NCBI GenBank assembly: GCA_950295325.1
Contig: OX485806.1
Location: 32,552,001 to 32,612,000, forward strand
Source: Polytrichum commune
Lineage: Eukaryota > Streptophyta > Polytrichopsida > Polytrichales > Polytrichaceae
Reading direction: 5' to 3'
DNA length: 60,000 nt
Shown: in pieces, positions 1 through 11,713 of the stretch
How the letters are laid out: the number at the start of each line of letters is the position of its first letter
How positions within the stretch are numbered: position 1 is the stretch's first letter
Notes under the pieces: generated by a model
What the model was told of the DNA's origin: nothing
Database searches by the model: none
Seen by the model: only the letters and a program-made list of their open reading frames with translations
Made by a program: the position numbers and the translations under genes

Positions 1-37
1 CATGGAGAAACTTACAATTTGTTGGGCGCTTCTGCAG

Positions 38-3000
38 GTGGGAATCCTAAAGCGAGTATTGGAGGAGGTGGACAAGATTGTTCAGGAGTTCAAAGAAACT
101 CTTTACAAGTCCATGGAAGATCCTTGTGTCTCAGTTTCGCAAGTAAGAAACACTTCCTAGAATTGATTGTTTTCTTTCAAGTTAGAGATGGGATATGCGA
201 TAAGTACAATTTTCATACTAGTCGTACTGGGGATGGACGTGCAGCTTGTCAAAAAATATGCTTTCTATATCTTTCTGCACTTGTTTTGATTTTGGTTGCG
301 GTTATGAATGTGGAGATATGAATACTCACAGAAACATGTGATTGTTCTAGTTGGAGACAACCATCCGACTGTTGTTGGAGCTGGAACCAGATAGCGATCC
401 AGTTTGGTATTATCTCACTGTGCAGGTAGATTTTTTCTATTCCAATTTATTGGATGCCAAGGTCTTTTACAGTTGCAAACGTCACCTCTCATATGTCAGA
501 TTATAAGGACTGCTCTGACTAGCTTCTTTGAAACAAACCCAGAGGTTGAGGCGGAGCTTTTGCTTCAACGGAATTTCTGTAAGAGTCTGTAGTAGGACCT
601 AATCTCACTTTCACTGAGGTTTGGTGCATGATTTTATTGTAGATCCGAAATGAACCTGTTCGCAGGTTTACTATTTGTTGGTGGTGCCATTTAGAAAAAT
701 CCCCCAAATACTTAAAAGTAATAGAGAATGTTAAACATTCAACTAGAATTACATTTGAAGGGCTCAATGTATGGTTTCATACAGGACCGCAAGATACGGG
801 GACTTCTGGAAGGCTGCAGCCTAGAACATGAAGCTCGTATGGAGGCCTTCACCGGTCGAGTGCGTGACCGTGTTCTGTCGGATGCACGATGGAAACAACT
901 TCAGCTTGAATCAAACAAAGCTGTATGGCTTCTCCACCTTGATCAATTGATCTTTTATCTTTGAACTTGGCCATTACATCATTTAAGTTTTCAAAATTTT
1001 ACAGTTAATAACAACTTTCGGACACCTTCCCAAAGACAACCTTACATCGTTTCTGGGAGTTATTATTTCTGCCTTTCAGGTTAGATATCATTTTGAAAAA
1101 TAAAATACATTATGAATGTCTGATATATCTGTATGCACCTTCTTTCCAGTCGGATGTGGATTACTCGCTACTCCTTGGAGACAATGAGAAGGATGGCAAA
1201 CAAAGTAGTCTGAGTGACTCCACAAGCAACGAATCTGATGCTCTGCTGGGACGATTGATTCGCCGACTTACTATTGTCATTGTTCACCATGTGCCCATCT
1301 TCTGGCGACTTGCACTGTCTATTTTCAGTGGGAAGTTTGGCACGGTAAAACCTGTCATTTTTTTCATTTAATGTGTTAACATTATGAAAATTCTTAGTTG
1401 ATTATGGCCATTGACAATCCAATTGCCACAACATGGAATTTTATTTTCAGCATTGCTGTTCTATTCGGAGATTGGATTCCAGGAGAAGCTTGATACAATG
1501 CTTGCAATGTTGTGTGAGAACAGGGATCAAATGCAATTGGCAGGAGCTTATCGCGTGGTAGTGCTGGTTCCGGTCGCAACCCTTACGAGGTATCTGATAA
1601 GGCGACGGGTACTTCACATTCTTTGGAGGAGGTGGAGATGATGGTGCACTGTATTATTTCCCTTTATGAGTCAAAAGTAAGTCAATCCTGCTTGTAGTTT
1701 GCATGGTTAGGAACTGTGACCAATTCCAGTGCTCTGAGCATGTTGGAACTGATTTAATCTCAAGGCAGCCCAGGGGGCCCATTGATGCCCTTGGTGAACG
1801 TGAACATAAGTAGGATGATCTTAAAGGCTTGATTTGACATATTGATTTTTATTGAGCCTTAACCCTTAAAGGTCTAAGGGGCTCAGTGTATGACCCGTAT
1901 ACACAGTTTCTACAAGTCCTCACCAAGCCTTAAAATCATATTGGTTAAAATTACGGGTTTCAAACTTTACTAGGTAAATTAGCTTATGTTAATGAGAAAA
2001 GAAAAATATAGTCGTGTTTGACTTTGATGATCAAGAAACTAAGTATGTATTTCAACTAATGCCGTCTATATCATGTATTTGAACCCAATTCTTCATTATA
2101 TTTAAGGCATTAAACTGATATGAATGGGGCACTTGATGAATGAGTTCATTCTAGATAGGGTCACTTTTGATACAATCCACTTAAAATGGAAGCATGGGGC
2201 TCAGATACAACATGGGCCTGTTGGACTCTTGGTGGTTAACTTGAATTGGTCTGAACACATCAAACGTCTTGTGCAGAGAATATATTAGCATCCATGTAGT
2301 TGTGTAATTATCATTGATTGATGGATCTGCAGGTCCAAGCAGCATTCTTGTCACTTGCAGAAGCTAATGTGCTACGCCCGTACATGAGGGACGCTGTTGC
2401 TGAAATTTCGAAAGCTTGTGTGGCTCTTCAAGGAAATGATGCATCACCAAGCAGTGCTGGTAACTATACTCTCATTGTTGTAATGCATCCACAGCAGTCA
2501 CGCATTGCACAAGCAGTAACATAGAATTAAAAAATGACATGTGTCTTGTGAAGCTACATTGTACTGAAATCGTCTTAACATTCTGTCTTCTCTTAAAGAT
2601 GAGACATCAATGAAGTCCTTTAGGAGGTGATGGTTTCAAAACAAGTTCAGTACGTTTTTACTTAGTGTTGATATGAGAACTATGAATCAAGCGGATGTTG
2701 GTAATGTGATTCTGGCGTTTTGAGCCATGTCTAGTGTTGGTGTAGGTGCAGTGGTCAGGCCAAGAGATTTTTTTGCTGACGTGTCTATTCTTGATTGGAT
2801 AAAGGGGGGCACATTATCGCCCATAATCAATGACCTGGACATGGCTTGACCAATACATCTAGTAATGGACACATGTGGCCCTGTCATCGGCTGTGGTAGG
2901 CACCCTGTACCTAATGCAGAGCTACCACGACTCAGTAGGTTGGTCACCTGCTACAGGTTGTGACAGGGCTCCTCACATCCATTACCTAGTTCATAACCTG

Positions 3001-6000
3001 ATCACTGCCAAGTCTTAAGACCTCATTTTTTGCTCGTTGGTAAATTTGTCAAGCTCACAACCTTACCTGTTACTTTGATTGAGAAACTGCAGTGCAGATG
3101 CTATTGGCCTTGCGGACGGAAGTGACACGGGTTTTCGTGCTACGGATATGCACGATCATGCATAGTGCAACAGCAGAGCTTGTGAATGATGAAGATTGGG
3201 AACCTGTACCAGCCGTGGAGCGGATGTCGTCTGCATATGCAATCTCTAGCCTGCCATTGCGCTTCCAGGAATTGATGACCTCTGCCATTAATCATCTCAC
3301 AGAGTATGCTTATCACTTCTGCCCTCTTTGCTTAGGTGTTACTTATCAAGATTTCGTGTGCTGAACATTACTTGTGAGTACTTTTTTATGTTTTCACACA
3401 CATCAAGAGTATGACTGAAAAAAGAACATTTTAGAGCTCAGCGAACGTATTAGGGAGGAACAATGGGGATAGTAGCTTGCAAGTGAAGAGACTCTATAAA
3501 TCATGCTGGTGTTGGCAGCATAAGAGTTATCCTTTTTTTATTTTTGGTTTTTTTCACGTTGCCTAGGCTTCAACCCTTGTGTCTCATGTTTGTCTTGGGT
3601 ATTGAGGGAGTTCAGGATGTTGGAGAGACTGAAGAAGGACGCACCACAGCTTCATGAGGATATGCTTGGTCAGCTGCACCAAATGCAGGATACAGTGCGC
3701 GATACTTTCTTTGAGTGTTTCATCACTCTTGCTGGTAAGTTTTTCTTAAATTAAGATGGAATATCTATATTGTTCTTCACAAATTTGTCTTCTACTTTGC
3801 AGAGTAAACAAGAAAATCTGGCACAGTACTGACAAAAAGAAAGCTTTTCGCCGCATAGTCTTTTCTCTACAGTCCTACCTCTTTAATATGACACATTTGA
3901 GAGAGGAGAAAACCATCATATTATCGAGGTATCACATTTCCAATAATATGACAAATCGGACCTCTTTGTCATTAGAACGAGGCACTTCATGAAAGCACAC
4001 ATTAGATATTTCTCTACATAAACGAAACAAGTATTCTTTCAAATGTCTCACAATTATGCAAATTTCTCTCATGAAATCTATGTGGACTTGAAGAAGGAAC
4101 CAACATATATCTTACTGAGCTTCTCCGATATGGCCTACAATGTTATTAGGTCTGGAGGAGTAAATTCTAATGGGTTCTCCATAAAAAATGTAGCTAACAG
4201 TTGAAATCTTTGTCAGTTTCACAATAGGTGGAGGTTTGTCATCAACATCCAAAGAGTCCAAGGGCTCTGCATTAAGGTCAAAACTAGGTGGCTCAATTCT
4301 CTGTACCAAGGTCATATAAACCACCTTTGACATGCAATATTTAGTTTTAATGATGTCTTCACCTTTCATTATCAAATAATCTTCAAATGGCATCTCATCT
4401 TGTCCAAGTTGTAGTTTTGATATGAGGAGTGCCAAATCTTTGGATTCCTCAAATATTATTGATTTTTCTAACTATCCTCATTAGCAAAGTGTACACTCCA
4501 ATCATATGGCAGAATTCTTGATTTTCTCCAACACTTGATTTTCTCCAACAATTTTGGATAAGGAGGATCCATATTTGTCAAAACCTTATAAATCCAGAGA
4601 ATTTCTTGTTGAACATTGGATACAACCTTCTTCAAATCTTGTTGCTGATATGAATCAAAGCGAGATAAAACCCACTCAAGCAACCCAGACTTGTATTGCT
4701 CATAACAACTTGGACAAAAGCTAATGAGTCTCATGATTAAGTTTTGAGATAGATAACCTAGTTCCCTTAGTTCCCATGTTTTAACATCATTTTACATTAA
4801 AATTTCTTCTATCCACATTTCAAATGGGAAAGTTACATAAATTTATTATTAACTATGTACTTATACATATGTGGGACCAACCATATATGCATTTTTACCT
4901 ATATAATATGACATTTTGGGGGTCCAGGAGTGTCATTTCAACAATGTCATAGTCGTATTATAGAGGTAGATTTTAACTAGAAAGTTTGCTATACAAAATT
5001 TGTGTCATTATTTTGAGGTTGGTGTATTATCATGTGCCGTATTAAAGAGGTAGGACTGTACTTATTCTCATGGTCCAAAGAGTCTTGCAGGCATTTGTGT
5101 ACTCCTGATGAGGATTGAACACTTTCTGATCAGGAACAAGACAATGAACAGAACTCATATCCTGTTGTAAGAGGTGGGAGTTTACTTTACAGACTCTGTT
5201 TTGATGTTTTTGTTTCCTGCAGAGAACCTGGAGAAACTTGCAAATGAGTTGGCAGTTGAGGCAGCTGCCGATGGTGACAAGGAGGGTGAAGCAGAGGAAG
5301 ATGCAGATGGAGACTATGACAAATTTGTTGGCCTCATAGCTGGAGTTGAAGTCATCAACACGCATCAACGTTTGCTTATGGTGCTCAGCAATGCTGGTTA
5401 CTGTCACTCTGTTATTCTCCCTGAGCAATCTCAAATTTTTGAGTTCGTCTGGAATTATGAGGGGTAAGATTAAATTCTTAAGAACCCCATTATAGTCTCC
5501 GCCTTACTGTTAGATTTTGTCTACAGGAATAGAGCCAATATCTTGATTTGTTGGGACTCATCTCTGCCATCCAAGTGGTGTGGTTTCTGTTCTCCATCAA
5601 GCCCATGTTGGTGGTACCCGCTATGGTCCCACCAATCATTGTGGTGGTCACCGGATCATCCGTTTATATTAAAAACTTGGGTACTGAGGGGCTTGGTGGC
5701 AATGAGCCTAGTAGGGGAGGAACAATGGGCAAACAAGTTGCCCAGTTACAACCGTTAGAAAGGGTTAACTTCTTTATTCAGGCAGTAGCCCATGGGCGAA
5801 GAGACTGTACAAATCATGCTATTGTTGGAAAACATGGGCATTATCCTTTTTCTTTACCACATCTGGGAGCTTTATCAATTGGCCTCAAGTTTGCCATGGT
5901 TCACCAAATCATTGTGACAGTCACTAGGTCACCTGGTCGTTTATAAAGTTGTGGGTACCAAGGGGGTCAACAAGCTTAGAAGGGTAGGAACAATTGGCAC

Positions 6001-9000
6001 TCAAGTTGCCCCAGTTACAGCCGTTAGAAAGAACTCACCTCTTAATGGAGGCAGTAGCATGTGGGCGAAGAGACTCTATAATTCATGCTAGTGTAGGCCA
6101 ACATAGGCGGTATCCTGTTCCTTTACCAGATTTTACACAAGGAGCCACTTGTCTGGGAGCTTTATCTATTGCTTTCAAGTCTTTGGTCTTCCTGAATGTG
6201 GTACTATCATTAGCTAGTTCCTGAAGAATCCTTGGGTTTTCAGATCTGAAGGTACCAACAAAGGGACTGTCCCTGGGGGGAACATGGCAACCTATGAGGA
6301 TGTGACAACAGCTCTTACAAAGTTGGAGGAGAAGGTTCTGAGTCATTACAACACTTCCAAGGTCAGAGTTACCCACTCTTAAGGACCTCCTTGTTCAAGT
6401 TCTTGAGAGTCTAGTTCAAATCACATGTCCTTGGTGTGCTGTCTTCATTTTGTTTATCAACTCAAGTTGATGATTGCCCATAGCATTCTTGAGCGGTGTA
6501 GTGGGTGTTTCCCCTAGACAAGCATGTTGGAGAGTATACACTGGGTGAGATTCTTTCTGGCAAGTTCTTCAAGTTGAATCTTGGTAGACTAAGAAAGGCT
6601 TTATAAAGGTAACAATGAGGTGTCAATTAATGAGAGCTTGGCATTCATGCATGTAATCAAGGACCTTGATTCTTAGATTCATACTTTAAGCTAGATTAGA
6701 AAGAGAACTTCCTTAGACATGCTTAAGAATGCTATCCCGCAATTGCAGGCTCGAGAGATTTACAAAGTGACTGGAGCTTACCTCGATGATGGCACTCAAT
6801 GGCCTGCTGCTCCTCCTGTAAAAGTAAGATACTGATCACTTTTCCAGCTCCCAATCCTCACTTGTGTATTGATTCTCCCAGTACTGATTATTTTATGGAA
6901 CTTCTTTGTATGCTCCAGAGGGCCCACTGAATTCCATATATTCATCTTCATGGCAATAATGAGTTATTACGACCTCTTATGGAAGTTCTCAATGTTTTAA
7001 CGAACTGTGCTGTGGATACCAGGGCTTACGATACTCAATGATGGAGTTGATGCATCCGTTAGTCACCATGCACGCAGAGGTTTGTATGCCTCCTGGTACT
7101 CGTATGAAATCACTTCTTTATGTTCTTTTTCCTTCATTGAGGAAACGATTACCCAGAGGACCCCCATGGTGAGGAAGCTGGCTCATTTGTGGCTGTTGTA
7201 TCTACAGGTGTTTGCAGGTGCAAAGCCATTCTTAGAAAAAGCCATCAGCTCTCTTGTCGAGGCCCTGATGAACGAACTTGTGAACATTTTCACTGAAACT
7301 AGCACCACGGTTTTCCACAGACTTGATCTCAATGGATACTGTCAGTTAATGCTAGAGGTTGGTTTACTTCCTTCTAAATTTACCCCCACCTTCTTCCCAT
7401 CATTCTGTGCTCATCATGTAATCTGGAGAGGTTACCGTGTATGTGGAAAATATCGCTACCCCAATTTGCAAAAGGGATTCAAACTTCTACCTGAACCTCA
7501 AAATACATAGAGTCCTAAGTGAATAGAGATGACTCCAATGTTGCCACCGGTTTATATGACGGTGTTGCTTCATCTTCAAGTAAGTCTAATTTCATATGCA
7601 ATTCCAAAACGGATATCAGGAGAATTAAAGGGACCTTGAAAAGACTACTGCTTCTTTTCAATGGTGAACGCTTTGAATGGGCACAGACAAGCCGGTCTGC
7701 ATCTAATCTCCCCAAGGGCAAGCCCCTGGGTTTCCACATGCTTGGTTGAAATATCCGGTTCACCTGGATACTCCTACTGTAATTGGGAGGTCCAAAGTGG
7801 TACGGTGCACCAGAAATCAAGTGCTGGGAAGGTCTCTATTCCAAGCAATATTCCAGCCTTGGGCAGCTTAACCTTATAGTTTCCATGGGATCCGGTTTAA
7901 GGCCTTCGGTAAATCATGAACGTGTCTATATCACTTCAAGCGATCTCAGGTTTTCAGTTTTGTTTTGGCCATTTTCATTTTGGAAAGTTTCTAAGATAAT
8001 GGGACGTGATACCTGTGCAGGCTGAGTACCTCCAACATGTTTTGGAAAGCTACTTGACGCCACAAGCACATGAGCAGGCTGAGAATTACAGAGTCATGTT
8101 GTTTGAGAAAGTCATGGACACTGTTGGTGACGGTGCAGACCACCACAGGCCAGGCAGAGGGGGAAGTCAAGACGGCACAGAGCACAGGGGAATGGCTCCT
8201 GAAGATGTCCAAGTAAGACTTCACCTTGCATGCAAACCTTACAAAGTGACATTCTTGGGATGCTGATATCTTACTCGATTATTTACTTGAATAGAATAAA
8301 GCAAGAACCATTGTTAGAACTCCACTCAAGATCTTTTCAATGAACTATCACCCATAATTTTTTCTCCACAAGTTGAACGCCATTTCTCCTTTCTTTTCTA
8401 GTTGCAAATTTCATTTCTCATTTATGTTAGATGAAATTCCAACATCCCATTTTGTAACTCTTCTCAAGAACTTTCCAATGAGCTATCGCCCATCAAATTT
8501 TGTCCATAACTTGAATGCCATTTTTTCCTTTATTATCAGGTGCAAGTTGTAATGTTTAGAGGAAATTCTTAGATTGGTCTTCGTATGAGAAACCCATTTT
8601 GTAACTGTACGCAAGACCTTTCTAACAAGCTATCACGCGTCAACATTTGTCCATAACTTGGTTTCAGTTCTTCGTTCTTTTCTGGTTGCAAGGTGCAATG
8701 CCAGATGAAATTCTTAGAATGGAATTTGTATAAGAACTCACTTTGTAACTCCACTTAAGTATTTCCACAAAAGATGAAATTCTCAGATTGGTGTTTGTAT
8801 AACTCACCCAGTTTGTAATTTTTCTCAAGATTTGTCCACAAGTTGATCCATTTCTCCTTTCTTGTCTAGTTGCAAGCTGTGATTTTTTGACAAAATTATT
8901 AGAATGGTATTCGTGTATGACAAAGTGTGACATGATTGCACTATGTACTTGGCGCCGGTTACAAACAATCTACAGGAAATTTGGGGTTAAGGTTTAGGGT

Positions 9001-9349
9001 TTAAGTTTTTTTTGACACCGGGTGGTTCTCTCTTGGATGGATGCAGGGCCTTGCACAAGACCACATCCAGAGCTTTTTACCACTCGAGCTGCAAAGAACG
9101 CGGCTGAATGTGTTGTGTTTCACAGATGCCCTTCCTGAACACAACTCTGGAGTGCTTGCTAGACGGGGATCGCAATCACAGCTTAGACACCGAAACACAA
9201 TTGCTTATGGAAGCAATGCCTCGGGCCGGAAAAGTGCAGCGTCAAGCATCTCTGACTCGGAATCAGGAAAAATGGCCACAGGAGGGCTTCCTCCAATCTC
9301 ATCCCAAGATCGTTACACACGTGTGCGTAATCATGGCGGGCGAGCCTAA
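38..9349 (+). CDS. SEC5: Exocyst complex component SEC5, C-terminal 752 residues (5' end outside window)
   Basis: SEC5 is a subunit of the octameric exocyst, which tethers secretory vesicles to the plasma membrane. Fifteen exons join without a stop: 38-142, 351-425, 785-922, 1150-1344, 1524-1676, 2333-2459, 3093-3303, 3616-3734, 5223-5463, 6244-6361, 6749-6823, 7023-7079, 7208-7357, 8021-8212 and 9047-9349 (TAA). They give 2,259 nt, or 752 residues plus stop. Plant SEC5 blocks appear in order: LELEPDSDPVWYYLTVQ, IRGLLEGCSLEHEAR, VHHVPIFWRLALSIFSGKF, HSLEEVEMM, LRPYMRDAVAEISKAC, AYAISSLPLRFQ, HQRLLMVLSNAGYC, VFAGAKPFLEKA, LDLNGYCQLMLE and LQRTRLNVLCF. Plant SEC5 is about 1,050-1,100 residues, so roughly the first 300 residues lie to the left. 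All introns are GT-AG; the donor after exon 10 (gtcaga) is weak. The tail is Ser/Arg-rich, as in the family. Which SEC5 paralogue this is cannot be said. Confidence 0.93.
3456..3540 (+). repeat. Partial copy of the SEC5 intron repeat
   Basis: Within intron 7 this stretch (gaggaacaatggg ... agagactctataaatcatgct ... ttatcc, interrupted) resembles the two larger copies in intron 9 (5605-6190). It is therefore a third, truncated member of the same family. No coding content. Confidence 0.55.
3870..5058. mobile_element. Pogo/Emigrant-Lemi1-like DNA transposon in SEC5 intron 8
   Basis: The 1,189-bp element is bounded by a perfect 19-bp terminal inverted repeat, CAGTCCTACCTCTTTAATA at the left and its reverse complement at 5040-5058. 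It is flanked by a TA duplication (3868-3869 and 5059-5060). A TIR starting CAGT..ACCTCT with TA target sites is typical of the plant Emigrant/Lemi1 branch of pogo, in the Tc1/mariner superfamily. Inside, on the minus strand, lies the broken end of a pogo-type transposase. The insertion sits fully within an intron, so it should not alter the SEC5 protein. Confidence 0.85.
4112..4734 (-). pseudogene. Decayed pogo-like transposase, C-terminal remnant
   Basis: Two open stretches in different minus frames (4468-4734 and 4112-4435) read as consecutive parts of one protein, so at least one frameshift separates them. The first has the pattern LLEWVLSRFD ... VQQEILWI ... KCWRKSRILP, which matches the end of the pogo/CENP-B-like DDE domain (family pattern: lle-wil...a-i-wi...nCw-k-gILP). 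The second, acidic stretch (LLISKLQLGQDEMPFEDY) resembles the usual C-terminal tail. The CENP-B/HTH DNA-binding region and the catalytic Asp residues are not present. Non-functional. Confidence 0.7.
5605..6190 (+). repeat. Two-copy tandem duplication in SEC5 intron 9
   Basis: A block containing ggaacaatgggcaaacaagt...cagttacaaccgttagaaag recurs about 267 bp downstream with many substitutions (ggaacaattggcactcaagt...cagttacagccgttagaaag). Both copies continue into gggcgaagagactntanaa and a shared ttatc/gggagcttta segment. The repeat fills most of the intron and ends about 50 bp before exon 10. Confidence 0.75.
7660..7905 (-). repeat. 5S-rRNA-derived (Cassandra-like) retroelement fragment in SEC5 intron 13
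   Basis: Read on the minus strand, 7905 to 7795 contains CCGGATCCCAT, a spaced GTTAAGC, GCTTGG, GACCTTCCC and a terminal GGTGCACC, in the order found in plant 5S rRNA. It is followed by about 130 bp that match the flank of the plus-strand copy at 10411-10650. LTRs carrying 5S sequence define the Cassandra TRIM retrotransposons of vascular plants. No paired LTR or primer site was recognised, so this is a fragment or solo LTR. Confidence 0.6.
8315..8930 (+). repeat. Degenerate tandem repeat filling SEC5 intron 14
   Basis: About four to five imperfect copies, roughly 130-150 bp each, share the succession 'ttgtaactcttctcaagaac...caatgaactatc.cc', 'ttgtccataacttga..ccat', 'tttctcctttcttttctagttgcaa' and 'gatgaaattcttagattgg..ttngtat'. 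The copies differ by many substitutions and indels, so the array is old. It occupies most of the 834-bp intron before the last SEC5 exon. Confidence 0.75.
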
Positions 9350-9840
9350 TTACGAACCCACACAACCAAACTATGTAGATTACGATGACATACGGTAGAC
9401 AAATCCCGTTCTTTTCACACAATTGTTGCAAGGCTGCCAGTTCCTCCTTTCTTATTAAAGAGTTATGTATGATAAAACTACATGTACACTTAAAAAAAAG
9501 GGGGGAGAAGAAGGCTGTGGGGTTGACTGTCAGCACATTGCTTGGCTGATTCATGCTGTAGATTGGTTGCTTGGTCATTTGTTATACGCATCCGAGCAGA
9601 TTGGTTGTGAATAAGTTGAAGGTGGCTCACAAATCTTGGCCAGCTTGTGTCATCCTTGAGTCATTCTTGCTTCGTCAAAGTGGATAGGCCAATACCATAG
9701 AGGGCGCTCTAATTTATCTTTACTAGTGACGAAATGTGATTTTTCCACTTGGGATTCAAGGTCTCATCCTGTCTAGGAATGACACGCGGCACAATATAAG
9801 AAAACAATCATTCATTGTCGGAAAAGAGAGCAGTCTACTC
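9350..9840 (+). other. SEC5 3' flank
   Basis: This stretch follows the SEC5 stop and has no coding potential of its own. A possible poly(A) signal, attaaa, lies near 9455. Beyond about 9600 nothing specific is recognisable. Confidence 0.4.
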
Positions 9841-9884
9841 TAAAAGTGGAGTTTTGTGAAGGAAGGAGCATACCATACGGGTGG

Positions 9885-10200
9885 CTCTACATTAGGGTCC
9901 AGATCCAAGACACGCCTTTTAAGGATCTTATTTTTTCGACTCAAAATTGGATCCAAGCTTGAAGATTGGTTTCTCAAACTAAGAGTATTTCTTTGAATGA
10001 GGATTGCTGAGATTTGGTGGGAAAGCGATGCCACATTAGCTCTACTTCATTCTTTCATATTTTGGACTTGGACTTGGACTTGGACCCTAGTGTAAACTCG
10101 TTCCATCCAAACAAATTGTCTTGGTCAATTAAATCGCTCAATTTTGAAGTTTCTTTGGTCATGAACCCTAGTGTAAACCCATTCAGAGAATTATATGGAA
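9885..10200 (+). repeat. Dispersed repeat, copy 1 (second copy 18150-18345)
   Basis: The stretch from 'caaaattggatccaagcttgaagattggtttc' through 'agcgatgccacat' to 'ttggaccctagtgtaaa' recurs in the same order and orientation at 18150-18345. This copy has a short expansion of ttggac near 10068-10085. The repeat is non-coding and no termini were resolved. Confidence 0.6.
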
Positions 10201-10410
10201 ATAAGGAACTTATTTGTTAAGAAATTTTCCATCATCATCTAAGTGATTTCAGTTCAAGGCATGTTAGCAATGCGAAGATTGGGACACAAGTGTACTAGAT
10301 GAAATTGCAAAGAGAAACCACAATTGACATGAGGTTGACATAATCCGATCCCTAACCTTGTGTTGGGTTCACACATGTCTCTGGAAGGGTGGTGTAAACC
10401 CAAGGCCTTA

Positions 10411-10650
10411 ACCTGGATCCCATGGGAATTACAACTCAAGTTGCCTAAGGTTGCAATAGTACTTAGATGGGTGACCTTCTAGCACTTGATTTCCAGTGCA
10501 CCGTACCACCTATGATCCGCCCAATCATAGTTGGGGTAATGGATGGACCGGATATTTTCAACCAACCATGTGGGAACCAAGGGCCTTGCCCTTGAGAGAG
10601 ATAGATGTTGGCCCGCTTATTCGCGCCTATTCACATTCAAAAGGAGGCAC
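10411..10650 (+). repeat. 5S-rRNA-derived (Cassandra-like) retroelement fragment
   Basis: At 10411-10503, TGGATCCCAT, a spaced CTCAAG, AATAGTACTTAGATGGGTGA, CCTTCTAG and CAGTGCACC follow the order of plant 5S rRNA. The internal AGTACT.GATGGGTGACC motif is nearly intact. The downstream 130 bp (gaccggatattttcaaccaaccatgtggg ... gggccttgccctt) match the minus-strand copy at 7660-7795. It is too diverged from 5S rRNA to be a working gene. A solo LTR of a Cassandra TRIM is the most likely origin. Confidence 0.65.
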
Positions 10651-11677
10651 TAGTTGTTGGGGGCCCTCTAGTTCTCATAATGCTTGTTTCAAGATCACAT
10701 ATGGATTTAGACCAACTCAAAAATGAAGCAACAGCATAGATCACATTGGTGGCAACGTCGGTGTCATCTTTCTTATGAGTTCAACTTGATGCCACATTCA
10801 CATCAACCCCCAACAAGCATCATCTCTCTCCTCACTGCATAAAAGGTAGGAGTATGCCATAAGAATTGATGTAGAATCAAGAAAGTTGGTTGCGAAAGAA
10901 TTTTTTCATCATCGTCTTAGCTATGCATGTTTGAAATATATCCACAATGCAAGGATTGGGACGACGAGAAAATTGAAAAAAGGAGACCACCTTTGACAAA
11001 AGGCAATAGCACTTGACCCACAGCTCTGCTCCATAGCCCGTTGTCATATTCACATGTATTAAGCTTAGTCGATGCCCAAAGATGAAGGGTCTCTCATTCA
11101 CTCCAAGCCCCGGTTGGCGTTATCCTTCTCTCTTATAGCGTAAAAAGGCTGCACTTGGCACAAAGGAGGATATATTCATTCCGTTTCCAACAACTGGACA
11201 TACACCACAAAATGTTTGGATAGTTGGAAATCAATTGTTGCTGCGATGTTTTGAGTATTGAATTTTCTGAGACAAGAATATTAAAAGCCACACCCTTTGC
11301 CCACGTTTTGGTTGGAGCGTTTGGCTGCTTACCATACCATACAATGATAATGCATGTCATGCTTTTCCCATTTTTGGAGTAATCTGAACTCTCTGCTGGG
11401 ATGTTTGTGTGATACCGAAGACATGGAGAATTGAACAGCACACTTTGCTCCCTTTTGTTGAAACATTTTGGTCACCGACTGTGAACTGTCTGATGTTTTC
11501 GTACATAAAATCACATGTATACTTTTGGAAGATAGCGTTCAAAGGTTATGAAAACTTTCTGCTTGCACTTGGAATCATAGCTGATTGAGTACGAGGCTGC
11601 AGTGCAAAGAGAAACACCAAATGTCTGATTGTTAATTGAATCTCGCATGATCTAAGCAAGGCCTTACACACAAATAC

Positions 11678-11713
<36 letters not shown>

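Noticed and set aside
4000-4012. Evening-element-like AGATATTT
   Set aside because: It sits inside the intronic pogo element of SEC5, far from ELF3, and one such 8-mer is expected by chance.
10411-10503. A functional 5S rRNA gene
   Set aside because: Too many substitutions and gaps against plant 5S rRNA, and the flank is shared with another dispersed copy, so it is a retroelement fragment.
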